NCBI RefSeq assembly: GCF_003319095.1
Contig: NZ_QOHI01000004.1
Coordinates: 405,444-469,443 of the forward strand
DNA length: 64,000 nt
DNA from: Blastococcus sp. TBT05-19
Lineage (GTDB): Bacteria; Actinomycetota; Actinomycetes; Mycobacteriales; Geodermatophilaceae
Direction of reading: 5' to 3'
Of the stretch, positions 1 to 11,300 are shown piece by piece; position 1 is the first letter of the stretch; every line of letters starts with the position of its first letter. Both the position numbers and the translations under genes were made by a program. The notes beneath the pieces were generated by a model. It was not told where the DNA came from and made no database searches. It was given only the letters and a program-made list of their open reading frames with translations.

Positions 1-1376
<1,376 letters not shown>

Positions 1377-1394
1377 GGGTGCCTCCGCGTGGGA

Positions 1395-2948
1395 TCAGGG
1401 GGTGGGAGCGTCGGCGGCCGGACCGGTGAGGCCGTCGAGCGAGGCGAGGACGTCGGTCAGCGCGGTCGTGGACCGGGCGACGAGCGGGCGCAGCCGGGCG
1501 TAGACCGCGGCGTCGGCGGGATAGGGCAGCACCGGGTCGCCGACCGCGACCAGCGCGGTGGCCGCGTCCAGGTCGGGCAGCGCGCCCAGGGCGTGCAGGC
1601 CCAGCAACGCGGCGCCCAGCCCCGCGCCCTCCGGGGAGTCGGCGACCCGCACCGGCAGGTCCAGCGTCGCGGCGAGGGTGCGCAGCCAGAGCCGGGAGGA
1701 GACCGAGCCGCCGGTGGCCCGCACCTCGCGCACCGGCAGCCCGGTCGCGGCGAACGCGTCCCGCACCAGTGCGAGCTGCTGGCACACGCCCTCGACCGCC
1801 GCCCGCACCAGGTGCGCACGGCGGTGCTCCCGGCGCAGGCCGAGATAGGCCCCGCGCAGCCCCGGCCGCCACCAGGGGGCGCGCTCGCCCAGCAGGTAGG
1901 GCAGGCAGAGCAGCCCCGAGCTGCCCGCGGGCACGCCCTCGGCCTCGGCCAGCAACCGCGCATCGAGGTCGTCGGCCGCCTCGCCCTCGGGGTCGGGACC
2001 ACCGTCACCGGCCATCGCCCGGGCGGCCCAGCGCACGACCGATCCGGCGTTGTTCACCGCTCCCCCGACCACCCAGCGGTCGTCGGTGAGGGCGTAGCAG
2101 AACAGCCGGCGCTCGGGATCCACGACTGGCGCGGGGACGACGACCCGCATGGCGCCGCTGGTGCCCAGCGAGACGGCGGCGACGTCGCCCCGCACCGCCC
2201 CGATGCCCAGGTTGGCGAGCACGCCGTCGGAGGCGCCGATCACCACCGGGAGCCCCGCCGGCAGCCCGGTCGCCGACGCCGCCCCGCGGGTCAGGCCGTC
2301 CAGCACCGCCGTCGTCGGCAGCACCTCGCCCAGCTGGCCGGGAGCGACGCCGGCGACGTGCAGCGCCTCGTCGTCCCAGCGGGCGGTGTGGATGTCGTAG
2401 AGCCCGCTGGCCGAGGCGCAGGAGCGGTCGACCACGTGCGGCCCGCCGACGAGGGCGCCCACCACGAGCTCCTTCACCCCACCCCAGCGCGGCACCCCGG
2501 TCACCCGGTCGGGGTCCTGGCCGAGCTCCCAGGCCAGCTTCAGCAGCGGCGACATGGGGTGCACGGGGGTGCCGGTGCGGGCGTGCAGGCCCGCGGCGCG
2601 GCCGTCGGCCTGCAGCACGGCCGCCTGCTCGGCCGCCCGGTCGTCGGCCCAGGTGATCACCGGGCCCAGCGGCGTGCCGGCGTCGTCCATCGGCACGAGG
2701 CCGTGCATCGCGGCGCTGAGCGAGATGCCGACGACGACGTCGCCGCGCTCGCGCGCCCGGGCCGCCACCTGCGCGAGGGCCTCGACCGCCGCGCGCTGCA
2801 GCCGGCCGGAGTCCAGCTCCGCCCGGCCCGGCGCGGGCACCTGCAGCGGGTAGCCCACGCTGGCGAGGTCCCGGACCCGGCCGTCGACACCGGCGGTGAC
2901 CGCCTTGGTGGCCGTCGTCCCCGAGTCGAGCCCGATGACGACGTCCAC
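1395..2948 (-). CDS. gntK: Gluconokinase, FGGY carbohydrate kinase family
   Basis: Cytosolic ATP-dependent kinase predicted to convert gluconate to 6-phosphogluconate. The 517-residue product starts at the GTG at 2948, preceded by a GGGAGG ribosome site, and opens with the FGGY phosphate loop 'VIGLDSGTTATKAV'. 'AAMHGLVPMDDAGTPLGPVI' followed by 'TWADDRA' matches gluconokinase-type FGGY enzymes rather than glycerol kinase. The C-terminal ATPase half has 'VVIGASDGVLANLG', 'SLGTSGAMRV' and 'VREVRATGGSVSSRLW'. Length is normal for the family. The downstream permease gene supports gluconate as substrate; a xylulokinase-like role is the main alternative. Confidence 0.9.
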   Translation of the reverse strand: MDVVIGLDSGTTATKAVTAGVDGRVRDLASVGYPLQVPAPGRAELDSGRLQRAAVEALAQVAARARERGDVVVGISLSAAMHGLVPMDDAGTPLGPVITWADDRAAEQAAVLQADGRAAGLHARTGTPVHPMSPLLKLAWELGQDPDRVTGVPRWGGVKELVVGALVGGPHVVDRSCASASGLYDIHTARWDDEALHVAGVAPGQLGEVLPTTAVLDGLTRGAASATGLPAGLPVVIGASDGVLANLGIGAVRGDVAAVSLGTSGAMRVVVPAPVVDPERRLFCYALTDDRWVVGGAVNNAGSVVRWAARAMAGDGGPDPEGEAADDLDARLLAEAEGVPAGSSGLLCLPYLLGERAPWWRPGLRGAYLGLRREHRRAHLVRAAVEGVCQQLALVRDAFAATGLPVREVRATGGSVSSRLWLRTLAATLDLPVRVADSPEGAGLGAALLGLHALGALPDLDAATALVAVGDPVLPYPADAAVYARLRPLVARSTTALTDVLASLDGLTGPAADAPTP

Positions 2949-3025
2949 GACACCTCCCCCGACCGGCACGGCTGCTCCTCGTGATCCTGCTCGTGCCGCC
3001 GGTCGGGCGGCAAGCGGGGGTCGGG

Positions 3026-4381
3026 TCAGCTCGCGCGACGGCGCAGCCGGGCGCCCATCGCGACGTGCAGCGGCCGCAGCACCACGCCGTCGCGCGCCAG
3101 GCGCGCCCGCAGCTCGCGCCGGTGGCGGACCACCCCGGCCAGCCCGATCGCCCAGAACAGGTACTGGACCGCGAACGCCGCCCGGAACGCGTCCAGGTCG
3201 TAGGCCGTGGAGCCGCCCGGGGTGAGCAGGTCCAGGACCGCCCCGACCGCCAGGATCGTGAGCAGCGAGGCGACGAAGCCCCCGACGTTGACCACGCCGC
3301 TGGCGCTGCCGTGCCGCTCCACCGGGTTCTCCGTACGGGCGTAGTCGAAGCCGATCATCGACCCGGGACCGTTCGTGCCCAGCACGACGACGAGCAGCAC
3401 CAGGAGCCACAGCGGCGACCGCCCCGGCCACAGCAGGACGACGGTCCAGGCGGTCACGGTGGCGAGGAGGATGCCGAAGACCAGCACCGACCGGCGCAGC
3501 GGCCAGCGCGCGCAGAGCCGCCCCAGCGCCGGGCCGACACCCATGCCGACCAGGACCAGGAGCGTGAGCAGGCCGGCCGCCGTCCCCGGCGTCAACCCCT
3601 GGCCGACGACGAGGAACGGATAGCCCCACAGCAGCGCGAACACCGTGCCGGAGAACTGCGTGACCAGGTGGGTGTAGAGGCCGATGCGGGTGCCCGGCTC
3701 CCGCCAGGTGTCCAGCAGACCCTGGCGCAGCTCGGCCATCCCGGGCGGGACCGGCCGGGGCGTGCCCTCGGGTGCGTCGCGCAGGGCCACCAGCACGAGG
3801 ACGCCGACCAGCACGCCGGTCGCCGCCGCCCCGAGGAACGTCGCCGTCCACGACGTCGAGTGCAGCAGCGCCACCAGCGGGTAGGCGGCCACGATCGAGC
3901 CGATCTGCCCGAGGATGCCGGTCAGCTGCGTGACCAGCGGCGCCGCGGTACCCGGGAACCAGAAGGAGACGACGCGCAGCACGCTGATGAACGTCATCGC
4001 GTCACCGGCGCCCACCAGCACGCGGGCGGCGATCGCGGTCGGCACGTCCTCGGCCAGCGCCAGCACCAGCTGCCCCGCGGCCATGGTCCCCGCGCCGGCC
4101 ATGATCATGCGGCGGGAGCCGAACCGGTCCAGCGCCACCCCCACCGGCACCTGGAACGCGGCGTAGACCGCCAGCTGGAGCACCAGGAACAGCGAGACCG
4201 CCGACGCGCCCGCCGAGAAGCGCTCCTGCGCGTCGACCGCGGCCACCCCGAGCGAGGAGCGGTGGAACACCGCGACGCCGTAGGCCAGCAGGCCCACGAC
4301 CCACATCGCGTAGGCGCGGGCCGGTGGGCGGGTTCCGGGCACGGAGGTCACCCAGGAACGACGCCCCGGCGGGCCCGACAC
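3026..4381 (-). CDS. MFS transporter
   Basis: Twelve-helix major facilitator superfamily protein, about 451 residues. The motif A region is 'VGVALDRFGSRRMIMAGA' in the loop after TM2, and 'RVLVGAGDAMTFISVLR' follows in TM4. The central loop is short (about residues 205-220) and the tail is basic. It is transcribed divergently from a TetR gene 61 bases away, the usual layout for a regulator controlling an efflux or uptake pump; the substrate cannot be read from sequence. The GTG at 4381 follows GAGGAA too closely to be a strong start, so a start 10-25 codons further in is possible. Confidence 0.88.
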   Translation of the reverse strand: MSGPPGRRSWVTSVPGTRPPARAYAMWVVGLLAYGVAVFHRSSLGVAAVDAQERFSAGASAVSLFLVLQLAVYAAFQVPVGVALDRFGSRRMIMAGAGTMAAGQLVLALAEDVPTAIAARVLVGAGDAMTFISVLRVVSFWFPGTAAPLVTQLTGILGQIGSIVAAYPLVALLHSTSWTATFLGAAATGVLVGVLVLVALRDAPEGTPRPVPPGMAELRQGLLDTWREPGTRIGLYTHLVTQFSGTVFALLWGYPFLVVGQGLTPGTAAGLLTLLVLVGMGVGPALGRLCARWPLRRSVLVFGILLATVTAWTVVLLWPGRSPLWLLVLLVVVLGTNGPGSMIGFDYARTENPVERHGSASGVVNVGGFVASLLTILAVGAVLDLLTPGGSTAYDLDAFRAAFAVQYLFWAIGLAGVVRHRRELRARLARDGVVLRPLHVAMGARLRRRAS

Positions 4382-4442
4382 TTCCTCGACGGCGGATGAG
4401 ATGCGTCACCGGAGGGTCGCGCGCAACTAGAGTCCCTCGCCG

Positions 4443-5075
4443 ATGAACAACCTGGTCGACCTCACCGACGACCCGGCCGTGGACGACGGGCAGCGTCGCG
4501 GCCGGATCCTCTGGGCGCTCGCCACCTGCATGGCCGAGAAGGGTTACCAGGCGACCACGATCGCCGACATCGCGCGCGAGGGCCGCGTGTCGAAGACGAT
4601 CGTCTACGCCCACTTCCAGGACAAGGAGCAGTGCCTCCTCGAGCTGTACACCCGCGCCAACGACAAGGTCCTCGAGACCGTGCGCCGGGCGCAGGACGAG
4701 GCGCGGGCGGCGGGGCTCCCGTGGCGGGACCGGCTGCGCGCGGGCATCGGCGCCTACCTGGAGACGCTGGCCGCCGGCCCGGCCGTGGCCTGGGCGGCGC
4801 TCGTGGAGGTGCAGGCCGCCGGTCCCCGGGCGCGGGCGCTGCGCCGCACGGTCATCGACCGCTACGTCGACCTCATCTGCGACGTCGCGTCCGGCCTGGC
4901 CCGGGAGCACCCCGCCGACGTGCGCCCGGTCGGCCGCGAGCTCGTGCTGGCCGCCGTCGGCGGGATGAACGAGCTGATGCTGGCCCGGGTCGAACGCGGC
5001 GAGACGGCCCGGCTCCCGGAGGACGTGCCGGCCGCGGCCGACATCCTCATCGGCCTGCTCGAGCAACGCGCCTGA
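4443..5075 (+). CDS. TetR/AcrR-family transcriptional regulator
   Basis: 210-residue one-component repressor. The N-terminal helix-turn-helix spans about residues 20-65: 'ILWALATCMAEKGYQATTIA', then 'DIAREGRVSKTIVYAHFQDK'. The latter matches the TetR recognition helix followed by the conserved F-x-K-E. The C-terminal helical ligand domain is not assignable to a ligand. The 61-base gap to the divergent MFS gene must contain both promoters and probably the operator; I see no clear palindrome there. Start ATG at 4443. Confidence 0.92.
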   Translation: MNNLVDLTDDPAVDDGQRRGRILWALATCMAEKGYQATTIADIAREGRVSKTIVYAHFQDKEQCLLELYTRANDKVLETVRRAQDEARAAGLPWRDRLRAGIGAYLETLAAGPAVAWAALVEVQAAGPRARALRRTVIDRYVDLICDVASGLAREHPADVRPVGRELVLAAVGGMNELMLARVERGETARLPEDVPAAADILIGLLEQRA

Positions 5076-5090
5076 CGGCGGCCCACCCGC

Positions 5091-6998
5091 TCAGCGGATC
5101 GCGATGTTCCCCACGACGCCCGCACGGACGCACAGGACGAGATCCGCGGTGCCGCTGGTGACGACCAGCTCGTCGCCGCCGCTGACGAAGCGCAGGTAGA
5201 CGGTGTTCGCCCCCTGCCGCACCGGGGCCTCCACGGTCTGGGATCCCAGGGTCACGGTGATCGTGCCGTCGCGGTCGGCCTCGTACTCGAGTTCCGCCGT
5301 CCAGACCCAGTCGAACAACGGCGCGTCCAGCGGGACGTCGACCGCGCTCCCGGCCGGCACCGCCCACCCGCAACCGGCCACGGGCCCGCCGGACAGCCGG
5401 ATGCCACCGTCCACGAACGCCGGCCGCATCCGCCCGGCGTCGTCGAGCATCCGCAGCTCGTGCGTGGAGCCGGCGAAGGTCGGCCGGTCCTCCAGCGGGC
5501 CGAACACCTTGGAGGCCTCGTTCCACGGCGTCATCAGGCTCCACACCAGGTGGTCGGCCACCGCCTGGTCGAGCAGGGGTTCGTCGCCGGCGGCCGCCAG
5601 CGACTCCTTCGCCGTCGCCAAGTACGGCTTGGACGGCTCGGTCTCCCACACGTCCATGTAGCCGATCGTCGACCACGCCGAGCTGGCGACGAAGGCGGCG
5701 GCCGACACCCCGAGCGCCACCCGCCGCGCCCGCGCCGCGCCCGGCCGCCGCGCCGCCCGGTCCGCGAGCCGCCCGATCAGCGCCCGGGTCCGGCTCGAAC
5801 CCGGCTCCGGGCGGTGGAGGGGCAGGACCAGCAGCACCGCGACCACGACGGCGGCGATCACCACCTCGGCGGCGAAGTAGCGGTAGGCCAGCGGCAGGAC
5901 GTTGGAGACCCCGAAGGCGGCCCGCCCGGCTCCGACCAGGAGCGTGCCGGCGAAGAAGTAGCCGGCGGCGAGCAGCCAGAGCCACGCCGCGCCGCGGCGG
6001 CGCAGCACGGTCCACCCGACCAGCAGACCCAGCAGGACCAGGCTCGCCGTCACCGCGGTCGGCGACGGGTCGGCGGCCGGTGAGTTCGCGATGTTCGCCC
6101 AGCGCCAGGGGCCGCCGAAGAGCGCGGGCACGAAGCTGCGCACGGTGATGACGGTCAGCTCGCCGATCTGGCCCAGCGTCGCCGAACCGACCGCCTCGGA
6201 GGGGACGGCCAGGGTGAAGGTCGCGAACCAGGCGGCGAGGACCGCCATGGCACCGAGCCACAGCGCCCGTCCGCGCACCCAGGCGTCCCGGAGCGGCGTC
6301 GCCACGCCCTCGCCGTGCAGCAGGACCGCCGCGAGGACGAACGCGAACGGCACGATGAGCACCGCCCGCTCGTAGAACAGCAGGGTGATCACGAGCGCCA
6401 CCGTGCCCGTGAGCGCGTACCGCCGACGGCGGGTGCGCACGAGGAGGACCGCGTCGGCGGCGATCCACGCCAGGCCGATCTGCAGCGGGAGCGAGTTCAT
6501 GGCGGCGGCCCACCAGACGTAGGCGCCTAGGATCAACGGGCTGAAGAGGTAGACCGCCAGCGGTACCAGGAGGCGCGGACGGTCCCCCATCAGCACGCGC
6601 AGCAACCGCAGCACCGCGAGCGCGCCCGCCGCCGAGAGCGCGACCATCACGACGGCGAAGGGACCCCACTCGAGCGGGAAGAGCCGGTAGAGGACCCCGT
6701 GCAGCAGCATCGCGCCGGGCATGAAGTGCCCCCCGCGGTCCTCCACCAGGTACTCGGAGGACAGCAGCGGCATCTCGAGGGCCTGGCTGCCGTAGAGGAA
6801 GTCGTCCTGGAACAGCTCCCGCTCGGACGCCATCCAGGCGCGCAGGACGAGGTGGGAGAGGATGAGCAGCGCCGCGCCGACGAACACGGGACGACGGCCC
6901 GTCCAGCGCCGCATCGTCGCCACGGGCACCTCGGCGCCGGGTCGCTCAGGACGCGCCTCCGAGCGCTCCATGACCGGCGATCCACCTGCAGAAGCCAC
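5091..6998 (-). CDS. GT-C-like polytopic membrane protein, probable glycosyltransferase
   Basis: About 635 residues: roughly 10-11 membrane helices up to residue 430, then an extracytoplasmic C-terminal domain (about 440-635) rich in beta-type sequence. Just after TM1 is 'ERELFQDDFLYGSQALEMPL', an acidic pair in the first external loop, the place where GT-C glycosyltransferases keep their catalytic acid. No closer family is recognised. It converges on the TetR gene (15-base gap) and is divergent from an acyltransferase, at the edge of an envelope polysaccharide block. A start at the ATG at 6971 is as plausible as the GTG at 6998. Specific donor and acceptor are unknown. Confidence 0.75.
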   Translation of the reverse strand: MASAGGSPVMERSEARPERPGAEVPVATMRRWTGRRPVFVGAALLILSHLVLRAWMASERELFQDDFLYGSQALEMPLLSSEYLVEDRGGHFMPGAMLLHGVLYRLFPLEWGPFAVVMVALSAAGALAVLRLLRVLMGDRPRLLVPLAVYLFSPLILGAYVWWAAAMNSLPLQIGLAWIAADAVLLVRTRRRRYALTGTVALVITLLFYERAVLIVPFAFVLAAVLLHGEGVATPLRDAWVRGRALWLGAMAVLAAWFATFTLAVPSEAVGSATLGQIGELTVITVRSFVPALFGGPWRWANIANSPAADPSPTAVTASLVLLGLLVGWTVLRRRGAAWLWLLAAGYFFAGTLLVGAGRAAFGVSNVLPLAYRYFAAEVVIAAVVVAVLLVLPLHRPEPGSSRTRALIGRLADRAARRPGAARARRVALGVSAAAFVASSAWSTIGYMDVWETEPSKPYLATAKESLAAAGDEPLLDQAVADHLVWSLMTPWNEASKVFGPLEDRPTFAGSTHELRMLDDAGRMRPAFVDGGIRLSGGPVAGCGWAVPAGSAVDVPLDAPLFDWVWTAELEYEADRDGTITVTLGSQTVEAPVRQGANTVYLRFVSGGDELVVTSGTADLVLCVRAGVVGNIAIR

Positions 6999-7178
6999 TG
7001 TTCTCCCATCGGGTCAGCCGACGGAGTGTAGACACGCGCAGGTCTCGAAAGGCAGGAATGCCGGGAACGGGCCCCCGAGCTGGTGAGACGCCGTTCCTCC
7101 GCGCGGGTGGGGCGGCTGTCGGTCACCGGCCGGTTTTCGTACGCTTCCCGGGTCCTGCCCCGCGGAGATGGAGCTCGT

Positions 7179-8399
7179 GTGACCGCATCGGCCACGCTCG
7201 ACGGCGGCCCCGCCGCCCGCACCGAACGCTCCTTCCCCGCACTGGACGGCATGCGCGTCCTCGCCGCGACGGCGGTGGTGATGACCCACGCGGCGTTCTG
7301 GACCGGCACGGACGCCGCCGCGCCGGTCGACCGCGCCCTCGCCCGGCTGGACGTCGGCGTCGCCATCTTCTTCGTGCTGTCCGGCTTCCTCCTGGGGCGG
7401 CCGTTCTTCCTCGCCGCCGCGGAGGGCCGCGCCGCACCTCGCGCCGCCGCCTACCTGTGGCGCCGGGCCCTGCGCATCCTGCCCGCCTACTGGCTGGCCG
7501 TGTCCCTCGCGCTCGCCTTCCTGCCCGGCAACGCCGCGGCGGGGGTGGGCGACTGGGTGCGGCACCTGCTGCTCGTGCAGATCTACGACGACCGCCCCGA
7601 CGGCGAGGCGCTGACCCACCTCTGGAGCATGTGCACCGAGGTGAGCTTCTACCTGGTGCTGCCCTGGCTGGCCGCCGGCCTCCTGCGGCTCGCCGGCCCG
7701 GCGTGGCGGCCGGGACGGGTGCTCGCGGGCCTCGGCGGGCTGGCCGTCCTCAGCTGGCTCTGGGTGGGGCTGGCCTGGCAGCTGCAGTCGTTCGGCAGCA
7801 CGGTGCACCTCTGGCTCCCTGCGCACCTCGGGTGGTTCGCCGGCGGGATGGCGCTCGCCGTCCTCACCGTCAGCGACCGCGCGTGGCCGGTCCTCCGGGT
7901 GGCGCGGGAGCTCGCCTCGAGCCTCTGGACCTGCTGGGCACTGGCCGCCGGCCTCTTCTGGGTCGCCTGCAGCCCCGTCGCCGGCCCGCTCGGGCTCGAC
8001 TCGCCCACGTGGGTGGAGGCGGTCGTCAAGAACGCCCTGTACCTGGCGATCGGCGTGCTGCTCGTCGGGCCGCTCGTCCTGCGCGCCCGGCCGGCCGGCG
8101 CCACCGGGCAGCTGCTCGCCGGCCCTCCGGCACGCATGCTGGCCGAGATCTCCTACGGCCTGTTCCTCTTCCACATGCCGGTGCTGGTCAGCATCTACTA
8201 CCTGCTCGGCTGGGCCCCGTTCACCGGGCCGTTCTCCTTCGTGGTCGTCCTCGCCTGGCTGGGCGGCGCCCTGCTGGCGACGGCCGCCTACCTGCTGCTG
8301 GAACGGCCCGCGCGTCGGCTGCGCTCGCTGGTGCCGGCGTCCGGCCCGCGTCGGCGCGGCCGCCGGGCAGGAGCGCCGAGGGCACCAGCGAGACGGTGA
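7179..8399 (+). CDS. Acyltransferase 3 family membrane protein (OafA/YrhL-like)
   Basis: Integral membrane O-acyltransferase of about 406 residues that would transfer an acyl group to a surface polysaccharide or lipid. Family signatures: 'SFPALDGMRVLAATAVVMTH' at the start (R and H of the active region), 'VGVAIFFVLSGFLLGRPF', 'WRRALRILPAYW' and 'HLWSMCTEVSFYLVLPWL' (E of the second motif), with the terminal 'LLERPARRL'. GTG at 7179 is chosen because GGAG lies just upstream and it begins shortly before the conserved domain. The last 179 bases overlap the 3' end of the oppositely oriented AftD-like gene. Confidence 0.9.
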   Translation: MTASATLDGGPAARTERSFPALDGMRVLAATAVVMTHAAFWTGTDAAAPVDRALARLDVGVAIFFVLSGFLLGRPFFLAAAEGRAAPRAAAYLWRRALRILPAYWLAVSLALAFLPGNAAAGVGDWVRHLLLVQIYDDRPDGEALTHLWSMCTEVSFYLVLPWLAAGLLRLAGPAWRPGRVLAGLGGLAVLSWLWVGLAWQLQSFGSTVHLWLPAHLGWFAGGMALAVLTVSDRAWPVLRVARELASSLWTCWALAAGLFWVACSPVAGPLGLDSPTWVEAVVKNALYLAIGVLLVGPLVLRARPAGATGQLLAGPPARMLAEISYGLFLFHMPVLVSIYYLLGWAPFTGPFSFVVVLAWLGGALLATAAYLLLERPARRLRSLVPASGPRRRGRRAGAPRAPARR

Positions 8400-11300
8400 C
8401 CGCAGCGAGCGCGGTCGACGCCAGCACCTGACGCACCGGCTCGAGATCGGCGCCGAGGACCAGCAACCCACCCCCGGCGAGCAGGCAGGCGACGGTCACC
8501 ACCGTGAGCACCGCGGTGCGCCTCGTCGGGACGAGGACGGCGACGGCGGCCAGGACCGCCGCGGCGAGCAGCGCCCAGTACCCGCCGATCACGCCGAGCA
8601 GCAGCACCGCGCCGACCGCGGGGAGGACGCCTGCGGACGGACGGCGCACCCTGCCCGCCGGGAGCTGGCTGCCCGGCGCGGGTACCCGCGCGGGCAGCCG
8701 CGCCAGCAGGGCCAGGCCGACGACGGCCACGGCACCGGCGAGGAGTGCCGCGCTGTACGGGCCGCCGGGCCCGAACGTCAGCTCGACCGTCCCGGGCCCG
8801 CCCGCGGGGAGCACGTAGCCCTGCTGCCACCCGTCGACCTGGACCGCGGCCAGCGGCACCCCGTTCAGGGTCGCCCGCCATCCGTCGTTGACGTTCTCCG
8901 GCACGACGAGCAGCGTGCTCGCGGCCCGGGCACCGACCCCCAGCTCTCTGTACTCGGCTTCCCAGCGCACGACGTCGACCGCGCCGCGGGGCTCGGGCGG
9001 GCCGGACACGGTCGAGGTCCGCAGGGTCGCGGACTCCACGGTGAACTCCGGGGAGCTCTCGGCGACGAGATCGTGCCGCCCCGCCCCCAGGACGAGCTCC
9101 GCGGGACCGCAGAGGGCCGGCTGCAGCGGTGCCAGGGCCAGCAGCTCACCCACCGTGGACCGCAGCGAGGTCTCGTACCGGGCGCCGTCGACCACGACGT
9201 CGGGCCCCTCGCCGCACGGCAGCTCCACCGCGGCATCGCGATCGAGACGGGGGACCCCGGCGATCTCCAGCTCGCTGACGCCGACCCCGAGCTCGACGGC
9301 CTCGCCGGTGTAGGTGTCGATGCTGGTCAGCTTCACGCGGTCGAGGAACTCGACGGTCAGCGTGTCGGTGGTGAGAGCGGGGAAGGACCCGTTGCCCCAC
9401 CGGTCGAGGGTGACCAGGCGCTCGATCCCGCCGCCGGACACCGCGACGATCGCGGGACGGGCGGCGGCGGTGCCCTCGGTGTAGCGCAGCCGGATGTCCG
9501 AGACCTGCCGCGGGGTCGGCCAGCTCACGGTGAGGCGCTCGCGGGTACCGGGTTCGGACAGCCAGGTCGTCCGGGGATCGCCGTCCACGGCCGCCCAGGG
9601 GCCGGCCACCGGGTCCGGCACCAGCGTGCCGTTGGCCTCCGCGCGGACGCCGGGGGACGCGGCTGCGACGAGGGCGTCGAGGGCCGCCCCGGGCCGGGGT
9701 CGCACGGTGAGCGACAGGTCGTAGCCGGCCGACGACGGCACCCGGAAGCTGCGGTGCAGCCCCTGCGGCTCCTCCGCCGCGGTGACCAGCGACGGGGTGC
9801 ACCGGGCTCGACCGTCGGCGTGCGTCACGCAGCCGTACGTGGCCGGGTTGGCGGCGTCGAACGCGAAGCCCGCGACTCCCGCGCTGCCGGGACGGGGGGC
9901 GGGCACCTCCACCGACCGCGAGACCTGCAGGCCCGGGATCGTCACCTCGGCCAGCCCGAACGTCACCTCGCCCACCGGGCCCGGTTCGGGCTCCGCGGCG
10001 ATCCGGACGGACCGCGTCGTGCCCTCGGGCAGCCGGACGCGGACGGTCCGCCTGCCCTCCTCGAGGTCGACGGTCACGCTGCCGGCGTCGGTGACGACCC
10101 GCAGCTGCGGAGGCGGCGCGGCGACGGTCTGCTCGTCGAACCGCACCGTGACCACGCCGCCGGGCAGCGGCCGGTCCAGCTCGATCCGCCACTCGTCGGG
10201 GGCCGGCTCCCCGTACCGGGGAGCCGGCCGCCACGCGGTCGAAGGATCGCCGTCGACCGCGGCGAACGGCTGCTCCCCGGGCCGGACGCCCTGGGGGTTG
10301 TCGGCGTCGGCCCCGGAGGAGGACGCCGAGACGGTGGCGCCGAAGATCCGGACGACGGACTCGTTGGCGGCGTGGTCGTCGAGCAGGTAGTCGCGGGCCG
10401 GGCGGTCCAGCCGCTGCGGGTCGTCCTCCGTCATCCCGGCCGAGGCCGCTCCGGTGATGACTCCGGGGTTGCGCTCCCGCCGCACCAGCGCGTCGCTGAC
10501 CAGCGTCGCGCCCAGCGGTTCGGGGTTGTCGCCGGCGACGATCGCGGGCCGGTCCTGCAGCAGGCCGTGCTCCTCGAGCGCCAGGACCGCGTCGGGGCCT
10601 CCGACCACCTCCACGGCGTCCTCCAGCGGAACGGTCCAGGCGGCGGGCGGCGGGGCCCCGATCGCGTAGATCTCGACGGCCGGGACCGGGGCGTCGATGC
10701 GCCCGTCGCTGATCGTCGGGAAGAGGCCGCCGCCGGCGAACAGCTCCGGACCGAAACCTGCGACCCGCACGATGCCCGGCGAGCCCGCCAGCGCCTGGTG
10801 CACCTGGGCCAGCCGCGACGACCTCGCGGCCGGGGCGTCGAGGTCGTTGCGCACCACCACGTGGGAGTAGCCGGAGCGGGCGAGGAAGCGCGTCAACGCC
10901 TCGGAGCCCTCGCCCCGTCCCAGTCGGTCCTCGATGACGTCCACGGCGCGGATGTGACCGGTGGGCGTGAGCGGGATGGCGTTGCGCACGTCCCACTCGG
11001 ACTCGGCCAGCGGCTGGAGCGGCTCGTCCGACGTCGAGCCCCAGAGGTAGGTGCCGAACGACGTCGCCGGGACGAGCAGCGCCCGCCCGCTGTCGCGCTG
11101 GTCCCCGAGCCAGGTGGCCGTCTCCTGCCAGTAGCCCGGGATGTCGAGGAAACCGGTCGGTGGCGTGAGGCGGCCCGCGACCGCCGGCTGAGCGGTTCCG
11201 GCGACCCCGGCGACGATCAGCGCGACCGTGGCCGCGCCGGTCAGCCGCACGGCGGACCCCCACCACCGGCGCCCGGCCCCCGGTCCGGCAGTCACGGTGG

